Assembly (NCBI RefSeq): GCF_030532915.1
Contig: NZ_JAUNKD010000002.1
Span: 1 to 64,000 of the forward strand
Length of the DNA: 64,000 nucleotides
Reading direction: 5' to 3'
Source: Capnocytophaga sp.
GTDB lineage: Bacteria > Bacteroidota > Bacteroidia > Flavobacteriales > Flavobacteriaceae
Position 1 is the stretch's first letter; each line of letters starts with the position of its first letter. Positions 56,477-64,000 of this stretch are shown piece after piece. A program made the translations under genes and the position numbers. The notes under the pieces are model-generated. The model ran no database searches. It had not been told where the DNA came from and was given only the letters and a program-made list of their open reading frames with translations.

Positions 56477-59400
56477 TTATCTGAACAACGTAAAGTTTCC
56501 TATAAACTCACGACCATCATCACCTTCTCCGTTGAGTTTAACAAGATACCAATAGTCACCGGTTGGTAAATCACGTTGGTTGTACTTACCGTCCCATTTT
56601 TCACCTTGGCGTAATTTTGCCAAATGCCTTCCATATCGGTCGTAAATAAATATTTCGATATGTGGGTAGCTTCGTGTATTTTCCGGCGCCCAACCGTCGT
56701 TATTTCCGTCGCCGTTTGGCGTGAAATAATTCGGAATTCGGATATCGATAAACTCTTTCTCGATAGTCAATGTTCGTGTACAACCCAGTGCGTCAATTAC
56801 CATTACTTCAACTTGTTTGATTACACGTCCGTTGGCATCGGTACGACCCGGATCATTTGCTGAAACGTAGTACGTATCTCCGTCATCGCTCAATTTCCCG
56901 TTGAAGTAATACCTGTATGCCGGTTTTCCGCCACTTGCTTGTACCTTAATCTGATTCATTTGTCGCGGATCAGAGATATTCTGCAAGGTCAATGGTTGAT
57001 AATCTTCTACATCAAAGTACTGACTTACCGGAATGGTGTAACTGCACGAATTATAGAAAATGGTTATGTACTGATCACTTCCCACCGGCAAGTTTCTGAT
57101 AATTCCGACATTGCCGTTAAACTCGGTAAATCTGCGGGCATCCGCAATGTTTGTACTATTCAACGCGTAGAACACATTGGCTTGGTTGAACAACATACTG
57201 TCAAAGACCACTTCAAGATAATTTGACGGAATGCTCGTAGCACACTCATACCTTACTTCCAAATCATTAACAGGTTTCAAGTTTGGTGCAGCACCCACCA
57301 CCAAGGTGTGTGTTTGCGTACAAACGCCACCTGCATCACCGTACGTTAGGGTGTAACTTCCCGGTACCAATCCGGTACGGTTAATTACCTGACCGGCAGC
57401 CACTGCGTTGGCAGCATCTATTTGCTGACCTTGTGCATTGGTCAATACATAACTGTACGTTGGTCGTCCTCCTTTTATCTCAAAGGAAATTTGTCCGTCG
57501 TTGTCTCCGTAACAAGTTTCACTCACGGTGCTTGCATCCACAGAAAGCAAGGCAGGGTCGATGAATCTAAACTGCTCGGAAACAACACAACCCAATACAT
57601 TATCTCTAACCGTTACCGTATAGTTGTTTGGCGGTAGGTTTATAAATCGTCCTGTTGCTGCATCAAAGTTTCCTGCCATAGGCGTAATAGTATAAGTGTA
57701 ACTTGACGTTCCGCCCGTTACTTGGAAACTGATGATACCGTCATTGGCTCCGTGACAGGTAATCTCGGTTGTGGCTGTTACCACTGCAAGCGGACTGTAA
57801 TTAGGCATATTCACAGTAGTTTCCTTTACGCAACCACCTGAATGTGTAACGGTTATTGTATGTAACCCAGGTGTAACTCCGGTAAAGATGTTAGAGCGTT
57901 GTGGTGTTCCTCCATCAAGAACATAAGTTACTTGTGAAGCATACAACGGATTAACCGAAACTACAACACGATTTTCAATCACATTATTGTTAGAACATTG
58001 TGGTTGTGCCTCTGCACTTAATTGCAAATCAACACCCGGTTTAATTTGCGGTATGATTACATACGTTTCACAATCATTGGCATCTCTGACAAAAATCACG
58101 TGATTTTCACCAGCCGGCAAATTATCATAGAACAACTTACCTTGTACCCAATTGGCGGTATTGCTATTATCATTGAACGAAGTACGATACGGTGCAACAC
58201 CACCGGTGATTGTAATAGTTGCCGTTCCGTCTGCGCTACCCAAGCAGGTTTCATCGGTTGTTGAAACTAAGGTAACGTCAATTTTGGTGGCAGCCGTAAT
58301 CACGAACTGATGCTCAATGGTACAGCCGTTTTCGTCTTGCGCAATCACTACATAAGTACCCGGTTCAAACTTCTGATTTCGGATATATTCAGCCGTTACC
58401 ACTCGGTCTAATCGCGGTGAAATTGCGTATGTAATAGCACCTGTTCCGCCTGCGGCTTGCACATCAATGGTTCCGTCTTTTTTCTCAAAACAAGTTTCAT
58501 TAGTGCTTGTAGCCGTTGTAAATACAAGTGCCGGTGCTTCATCAATTACGATAGGTACTCGCGTGATATGCTCGCAATCATCACTTGTAACTTTCACATT
58601 GTACGTGCCTTTTGGCAAACCTCCGAACACGCCGTTTGTATTTGTTACCGGTGGCGCAAACGGATTTCGTGTGGCATCTAACAATTCATAGGTATAATCT
58701 CCTAAACCTCCGTAGGCTTCTGCTTTGATGGTAGCCGAGCTATCTCCATTACATTTCACATACGCCAAGGTTGTATCAATATTCAAGCCCAATGCTTCAA
58801 TCGGAAGGATAACAATGGTATTTGAAAGTCCTGACGGACAGTTATTACTATCCACCGCCGTGAAGACATACGTACCTGGACCCGCTTCGTACACTCCCGG
58901 TGCAGTTTGAACAATTGTTCCCGTTGATGACGGATCAACCGCAAAGACATACCCCGTACCTGAACCGCCTGTTCCCGTTAAGGTTATCTGAGCCTGTTGC
59001 AAGCAACTCAATCGGCGTGTAATAGCAGCCTCAACACGAACTTGTAGTGGTTCAACAATCTGAATATAAGCAGACTCGGCATCACAACCCCATCCGTCAA
59101 CTACTCGTACGGCATACTCTCCAGCTCCTAAACCGGTGAATGTCGGGCTGTCTTGCGCTCCGGATTCAATAATTCCGGAAGCCGTTTTGGTAAGCAATAT
59201 GTATTTGTAATTACCGCTTCCCGCACCTGCCGGCATAACGCTCGCCGTAATGCTTGCCGTTTTATCACCGAAGCAAGTCAAGTTAAGCGTACTTGGCGTG
59301 ATACCCACCACAATTGGTGTCGGGTTGCTTAACAATACATCTGCAAAGGCTTCACAACCTTCTTTATCTTTTACTTCAACTCTGTAATTTCCGGCATCCA

Positions 59401-62400
59401 AATTGGCGAATGTTACCACTGTTGCATAAGCTCCGTAAACAGGGTGAGGCGCTCCGTTTTTCAGTAATCGATACTGATAATCACCCCAACCGCCTTCGGC
59501 TTCTACATTGATAATGGCATCATTACCCTGACACGTTAGCGGATTGGCAAGTGTTGCCGATACCGTTAAGGCTGCCGTAGGTTTGGCAATATGTACCAAA
59601 GTTGAATTTATTGTACAGAAAGGCGTTGCCGTCTGTTTAACTTGCACCACATAATCACCTGCCGACAAGCCTGTTATGGTAGTTACTACCGGTGAACCGA
59701 ATACGGTTGCATTTGCCGTACCTGTTTTAGCAGGCGTTAAAGGTGTTAAGGTGGCAGCATCAAGCACTTCCCACGTATAACTTCCGATGTAATTTACCGT
59801 TTCAAGTTTTATCTCACCATCGGCTGACGTGAAGCACGAAACGTTTTTGTTTGGCGAAGCCGTTACTTTCATTTCTTCATACGGACGCACCTCGTAAACA
59901 ATTGTTGATGAACATTTGGTTACTAAATCGGTAACTTTAAACTCATACTGACCGGCTTTTGACAGTTTGAAATCAAACGTATTAACTCCGGCTGCCAATA
60001 CTTGGCTTGGCGGCGTAATCGTAGCACCTGTCATAGCCGTGGTTACATCAATTTGATAGCCGTTGTTAGCGCCACCGGTAACAGTAATACGTACCTCTTC
60101 ATCATTAGCACACGTAAGTGTCTTGATTGGGTCAGCTTTCACATCGGTAATTTTCGGTAGCGGATTAAGTTGAACCTGAGCTGTTGTTTGACAGCCATTG
60201 GTATCTCTCACCGTAATAGTGATATTTTGCACCGCTCCGGTATCAACTATGTTAAATATGCCTGTGGTGTCACTGAAGTCAACCCCGTCAATACTGTAAT
60301 GATACGGCGAAGTTCCACCTTGCGGCGTTGCCTGTACCACAGCCTGTTGCGATGTGTTAGAGGCATCACAAGCAAACTCAGTTACCACAGCTGCCGTTGC
60401 CGTCAGCACCGCAGGCTCTGTAATTGTTATGGTTTGAATAGCCTCACAACCACGTGCCGAAATCACTTTTACCTGATAAGCACCTGCTTTCAAATTATTG
60501 AAATGATGCGTTGCAGGTACGGTGGTTACCGTTTGTATTTGCGTTGTAAAGCCTACCACGGTACTTGTTACCTCAATTCGGTAATCAAGTTGTGTTTGTG
60601 TATTATCCAACGTGATGGCAAAACCTCCGTTATCACCTCCGTTACAACTTACGTTGGTTTGCGTATGCGTGAAGGCTACCGCAACGGTTGGTGTAAGCTC
60701 AAAGATTGCAGTTACCGGCGCACAACCTGTTGCCACGTCAGTAATTGTTACGTTGTACACGCCCGGAACGGTCAAGTTGGTAAACACAGGATTGTTGTTC
60801 TGCGTGATTGGCGCACCACCCGCAGGAGGCGTTACCACATAATTGATATTTCCTGAATTACCTCCTTGGTGTGTTATCGTAATGTCAGCACCCGTATGTG
60901 GCGTGGCAGTACAAGTGATTTCCTTATCAATCGTAACACTTGGATTGGTTATCGGCTGATAAAGCGTTGCCGAAACCGCAGAAGTTCCTTGACAACTCCA
61001 CGTATCGGTAACCTGTACGGTGTAAACTCCGGCTGATAAATTCGTAAATGTTGCCGAATTAGCAGCATCACCCGGCACAGGAGCACCATAAGGGGCACCG
61101 TCTTTTATCAATTGGAAGGTATAATTTTTACCTTCACCACCCGAAGCCGTAGCTTTGATAACGCCTGTTCCTTCGGTACAGTTTTGTGTATCGATAGTCA
61201 ATACAGGCACTATCGGCGCAGGATTCGCCAATACGATATTTTGTATCTCAAATACGCAACCTTCTTTATCCGTTACGGTTATTTTGTACGTATTTGGCGG
61301 TAAGTTTATAAACAACGGATTGGTTGTTTGCCCCACAGCGTTCGGGTCAGGTGTAATACTGTATTTGTAATCACCCCAGCCACCGGCTACGTTTATCACT
61401 TCAATTGTTCCGTCATTACCAGCACAAGTAATTGGTTTCACCGTATGATTTGCTGTAAGAGCCGCATCGGGTTCGGTAATGGTAAACGGATATTCTTTTG
61501 AACACTCAGGGAATGAAACCTGCGTCACACGCAAGATATGCGTTCCCGCTCCGATGTTTACGGTTATCGGTCCTGAACCGATTCTGTTTCCGGATACGGC
61601 AGGCGTGCCTACCACAACCCAATCATACTGACCTGCATAAGTAGCATCGTGAATGTTGAACACGGCACTTCCAGCGTCGCCTTTACATTTTGCAGGCGTT
61701 ACCACCGGTGGGTCAATCACGAAGGTATTCGGTTCTTTCACCACGTGGGTTACCGAAGTCATACAGCCGGTATCAATATGCCCTACCCAGAAGGTGTATG
61801 TACCCGGTGTAAGCCCTGTGAAGGTTCCTGTTGTAATCGTCCAAGTACTTGGTGCTGTCGTTGGTACGGTAGCACTTTGGATATATCGTATTTTCGGATT
61901 ATTAATACTTGCAACCGCTGTATTAACAGTAGTTACAGAAATATCAATATTCTCATTAACTTTACAAGACATATCCTGCGTTACCGTAATATCTACTTTT
62001 GTAATTGCGTCGAATTTATCAATGGTTCGGGTTATCGGCGCAATCGTTGTACAGCCGTTGGCGTCTGTTACATTGATAGTTACCGTACCACCGGTGTAGT
62101 CATTGGTTATTAACTGCGTTCCGTTTACGGTTTGTCCGTTATATGTAATGGTAAAGCTATACGGAGGTGTTCCGCCTGTTACTTTGGTTGGGTCGAGCGT
62201 TACCACAGCACTTTCAGGGGTGTTGCCCGAAGCGCAACCAAACTGTTTTACGGTTACGAAATCAGCGGCAACATTCACTGCATCAGGTTCACCTACCACA
62301 ACATTTGTAGTAGTTTGACAACCGTTGGTTGATAGCGCTGTAATCATATACGGACCTGCCACTAACCCTTCAAATCCTTTGATAGTTGGATTATACGGCG

Positions 62401-64000
62401 CTCCTGACGATATCGTGTAGGTAACCGCTGGAGCTCCCGTAGCGATTTCGTTTATCAGGATTTTTCCGTCAGATGCTCCGTTACAAGTTGCTGAAACGGT
62501 GCTTGCCGTAAAGGCAGGATACACCGGAGGTGCTACCGTTACCGTAAAGGTAAGCGGCGGACAAGCAGCAGCGCTTAGGTCTTTATCCCATAACTTGATG
62601 ACATAAGTTCCTTGTGTATTAGCGGTATAGTTGTAAGGCGTTGCAGGTAAATCTTGACGTGCAATCGTGCTCGCTCCTGAAACTTCATATTGGTATACAC
62701 CAGAACCTCCCTCGGCTTTGATTTCAATTACGGCTTCTTGCCCCGTAACACAACCTAACAATTTGGTCTGTTTTACTTCACCTTTTATTTTGGTAAGCAA
62801 CATAGTTGGTGTACTTACTGACTCACAGCCTGTTTGTACATCTTTTAATTTTACCTCATACTGAACCCCACCTGCAAGGTTGGTAAACGTATCGCTTGTT
62901 TGCCAAGCTCCCCACGTTCCACCTACTTGCCGGATGGCAAATTCGTACGTTCTGCCTGCCACAGGCGTATGTTCAGCCTTGATAGAAAGCGGTTCTTCAC
63001 AGCTGTTCGGCACTGCCTTAACCGCAGGAGCCGTTCTTTCTGAATCTATATTTACGCTTCCTAAAACTTTATCACAACCGTGTTGGTCTGTCATCTTTAT
63101 CTGAACAGAAATTGGTGATGCGGTTGTATTAAGATTATTTGAATTGATTTCAATAGTTGTATTGTTTGTTGTAATCGGAGCTACAAAAGCAGCACTTGTT
63201 AATTCAAAAGTATAGGTGCCGCCACCTCCGTGCGGATTTTGAATTTCAATCACGCCCGGAATTGTACAGGTAATACCTCGCTTTACGATTGGCGTACCTT
63301 GCAATTCGGTTTGTACATACATTTGCGTGTCAAGGCTTGCCCATTTACAAGCTGTTCCTTGCTCTTCAATTTCCATATAGTAAGTACCCACCGGCAAATT
63401 CGGAACGGCAATACGAATATCACCCGGTTTTGGAGGCATCGGGCTATTTCCGGTAAAGCCTGTTCCCGGAACCACATTACCCGTTGCTTTATCAATTACT
63501 TTCCAATCAAAATGAGTTGCTACCGATGTAGAGTTTGCCGATCTTTTCACTACAAAAGTAATAGTACCGTGAGTAGCACCGAAACAGATAGGTGTAACCT
63601 CTGCGTCCACTTTCATTGGCGGAACATACCCCTCATAAATATCTTTTTCATTTTGTTGGATACAACCCTTGCTATCTTTCACATAGAAGATATAAGTTCT
63701 TCCCGGAGTAAGACCCGTAAATCGATATTTATTGGTACTTCCCGGTACGTTTGATGAATGCCAAACCGTTGCCGGATTATGTGGGTCTTCCATCGTAAAG
63801 GTATAAGGTGGAATACCGCCCGTGGCCGTTACCTCAACGGTAAATCCGCCCGGTGTACACGTTCCTGTGAAACCTGTTATTAAGTCGGTTGCCACTGCCA
63901 ATTCACTAAGCGGGAATGGCACGGTGTAGCGCGGAAGTGTTGTTAAACAAATCACTCCCGAAGCCGTATCAACCACTCGAAGCGAAGGCGTGAACGTATC
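56477..64000 (-). CDS. Giant SprB-repeat surface protein, T9SS type B sorting signal (5' end outside window)
   Basis: The frame is open to the window edge, so the start is missing; 2507 codons are visible. It consists of about 25 tandem modules of 75-95 residues, each with a motif near TCxGxxDGxI followed by GG..PYxYxI, as in the SprB repeat family. Examples are SATCNGASDGKILI, PITCAGNDGTIEV, ETCYGDNDGQISF. The last 85 residues are the gliding-motility-associated C-terminal domain (NYFTPNGDGNND, IEIFIYDRYGRHLAKL, LPTGDYWYLV), the type B signal of the type IX secretion system. SprB of Flavobacterium johnsoniae is a surface adhesin moved along the cell for gliding. This protein is therefore a very large secreted, probably surface-attached adhesin. 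A role in motility is inference. Modules are diverged at DNA level. Confidence 0.93.
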   Translation of the reverse strand, partial: DTFTPSLRVVDTASGVICLTTLPRYTVPFPLSELAVATDLITGFTGTCTPGGFTVEVTATGGIPPYTFTMEDPHNPATVWHSSNVPGSTNKYRFTGLTPGRTYIFYVKDSKGCIQQNEKDIYEGYVPPMKVDAEVTPICFGATHGTITFVVKRSANSTSVATHFDWKVIDKATGNVVPGTGFTGNSPMPPKPGDIRIAVPNLPVGTYYMEIEEQGTACKWASLDTQMYVQTELQGTPIVKRGITCTIPGVIEIQNPHGGGGTYTFELTSAAFVAPITTNNTTIEINSNNLNTTASPISVQIKMTDQHGCDKVLGSVNIDSERTAPAVKAVPNSCEEPLSIKAEHTPVAGRTYEFAIRQVGGTWGAWQTSDTFTNLAGGVQYEVKLKDVQTGCESVSTPTMLLTKIKGEVKQTKLLGCVTGQEAVIEIKAEGGSGVYQYEVSGASTIARQDLPATPYNYTANTQGTYVIKLWDKDLSAAACPPLTFTVTVAPPVYPAFTASTVSATCNGASDGKILINEIATGAPAVTYTISSGAPYNPTIKGFEGLVAGPYMITALSTNGCQTTTNVVVGEPDAVNVAADFVTVKQFGCASGNTPESAVVTLDPTKVTGGTPPYSFTITYNGQTVNGTQLITNDYTGGTVTINVTDANGCTTIAPITRTIDKFDAITKVDITVTQDMSCKVNENIDISVTTVNTAVASINNPKIRYIQSATVPTTAPSTWTITTGTFTGLTPGTYTFWVGHIDTGCMTSVTHVVKEPNTFVIDPPVVTPAKCKGDAGSAVFNIHDATYAGQYDWVVVGTPAVSGNRIGSGPITVNIGAGTHILRVTQVSFPECSKEYPFTITEPDAALTANHTVKPITCAGNDGTIEVINVAGGWGDYKYSITPDPNAVGQTTNPLFINLPPNTYKITVTDKEGCVFEIQNIVLANPAPIVPVLTIDTQNCTEGTGVIKATASGGEGKNYTFQLIKDGAPYGAPVPGDAANSATFTNLSAGVYTVQVTDTWSCQGTSAVSATLYQPITNPSVTIDKEITCTATPHTGADITITHQGGNSGNINYVVTPPAGGAPITQNNNPVFTNLTVPGVYNVTITDVATGCAPVTAIFELTPTVAVAFTHTQTNVSCNGGDNGGFAITLDNTQTQLDYRIEVTSTVVGFTTQIQTVTTVPATHHFNNLKAGAYQVKVISARGCEAIQTITITEPAVLTATAAVVTEFACDASNTSQQAVVQATPQGGTSPYHYSIDGVDFSDTTGIFNIVDTGAVQNITITVRDTNGCQTTAQVQLNPLPKITDVKADPIKTLTCANDEEVRITVTGGANNGYQIDVTTAMTGATITPPSQVLAAGVNTFDFKLSKAGQYEFKVTDLVTKCSSTIVYEVRPYEEMKVTASPNKNVSCFTSADGEIKLETVNYIGSYTWEVLDAATLTPLTPAKTGTANATVFGSPVVTTITGLSAGDYVVQVKQTATPFCTINSTLVHIAKPTAALTVSATLANPLTCQGNDAIINVEAEGGWGDYQYRLLKNGAPHPVYGAYATVVTFANLDAGNYRVEVKDKEGCEAFADVLLSNPTPIVVGITPSTLNLTCFGDKTASITASVMPAGAGSGNYKYILLTKTASGIIESGAQDSPTFTGLGAGEYAVRVVDGWGCDAESAYIQIVEPLQVRVEAAITRRLSCLQQAQITLTGTGGSGTGYVFAVDPSSTGTIVQTAPGVYEAGPGTYVFTAVDSNNCPSGLSNTIVILPIEALGLNIDTTLAYVKCNGDSSATIKAEAYGGLGDYTYELLDATRNPFAPPVTNTNGVFGGLPKGTYNVKVTSDDCEHITRVPIVIDEAPALVFTTATSTNETCFEKKDGTIDVQAAGGTGAITYAISPRLDRVVTAEYIRNQKFEPGTYVVIAQDENGCTIEHQFVITAATKIDVTLVSTTDETCLGSADGTATITITGGVAPYRTSFNDNSNTANWVQGKLFYDNLPAGENHVIFVRDANDCETYVIIPQIKPGVDLQLSAEAQPQCSNNNVIENRVVVSVNPLYASQVTYVLDGGTPQRSNIFTGVTPGLHTITVTHSGGCVKETTVNMPNYSPLAVVTATTEITCHGANDGIISFQVTGGTSSYTYTITPMAGNFDAATGRFINLPPNNYTVTVRDNVLGCVVSEQFRFIDPALLSVDASTVSETCYGDNDGQISFEIKGGRPTYSYVLTNAQGQQIDAANAVAAGQVINRTGLVPGSYTLTYGDAGGVCTQTHTLVVGAAPNLKPVNDLEVRYECATSIPSNYLEVVFDSMLFNQANVFYALNSTNIADARRFTEFNGNVGIIRNLPVGSDQYITIFYNSCSYTIPVSQYFDVEDYQPLTLQNISDPRQMNQIKVQASGGKPAYRYYFNGKLSDDGDTYYVSANDPGRTDANGRVIKQVEVMVIDALGCTRTLTIEKEFIDIRIPNYFTPNGDGNNDGWAPENTRSYPHIEIFIYDRYGRHLAKLRQGEKWDGKYNQRDLPTGDYWYLVKLNGEGDDGREFIGNFTLFR

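Overview
The window reads as a chromosome segment of a Bacteroidota bacterium, class Flavobacteriia, and most resembles Capnocytophaga. The evidence is a base composition near 40% GC, a TonB-dependent receptor with a carboxypeptidase-regulatory-like N-terminus, a Bacteroidota-type three-gene succinate dehydrogenase/fumarate reductase, the pyrG-yidC pair, an HU-HIG nucleoid protein, a type IX secretion substrate with SprB repeats and a type B C-terminal signal, and promoters matching TTTG-N20-TAnnTTTG. The genus is inference; the class is well supported. No rRNA, tRNA, CRISPR array, prophage or intact insertion sequence was seen.

Layout. 0.3-1.45 kb: a dead calcium ATPase remnant. 1.6-7.1 kb (minus): lipoprotein phosphodiesterase, TonB-dependent receptor, lactonase-type beta-propeller. 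7.2-11.2 kb (minus): the sdhC-sdhA-sdhB operon, split between sdhA and sdhB by a four-helix-bundle gene. 11.5-12.4 kb: an MbnP-like lipoprotein. 12.7-15.0 kb (plus): cysS and an HU-HIG gene with an unusual repeat-bearing leader. 15.4-20.3 kb (minus): PH-domain membrane protein, HI0933-type flavoprotein, ferredoxin, YD-repeat secreted protein, ferredoxin-NADP reductase, CvpA. 20.5-32.9 kb (plus): comF, a Cys/Lys-rich secreted peptide, mfd, a DUF4286 gene, rsmA, an unknown helical protein, mgtE, pyrG, yidC. 33.1-40.8 kb (minus): two POT peptide transporters with a 67-residue gene between them, a DUF6261-like protein, an S9 peptidase. 41-44.4 kb (plus): tpiA, hemE, an rRNA methyltransferase, a small beta-barrel. 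44.6-64 kb: pseudouridine synthase, XRE-membrane regulator, zinc metalloprotease, asnS (plus), a porin-like protein, a hybrid histidine kinase, tonB, a VanZ-like gene, gcvH, and the 3' 7.5 kb of a giant SprB-repeat adhesin that runs off the window.

Most genes are housekeeping. Peptide use is a theme: a secreted metalloprotease, a DPP-IV-like peptidase and two proton:oligopeptide symporters together suggest growth on peptides. The ferredoxin and its TrxR-like reductase probably form one electron-transfer pair.

The most unusual signal lies between genes. Five intergenic regions carry direct-repeat arrays whose unit sequences differ but whose spacing is always close to two or four helical turns: five ACGT boxes exactly 22 bp apart (14505-14614), TTTGA pentamers alternating 10 and 12 bp apart (15147-15278), eleven mostly A-tract-bearing units in strict 21-bp register (26219-26449), a 42-bp repeat (38048-38341) and another 42-bp repeat (54421-54630). 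Two surround the HU-HIG nucleoid gene, two lie upstream of genes for helical proteins of unknown function, and one lies upstream of the hybrid kinase. This is the best candidate here for an undescribed system. It was found by reading the sequence, and its statistics still have to be computed.
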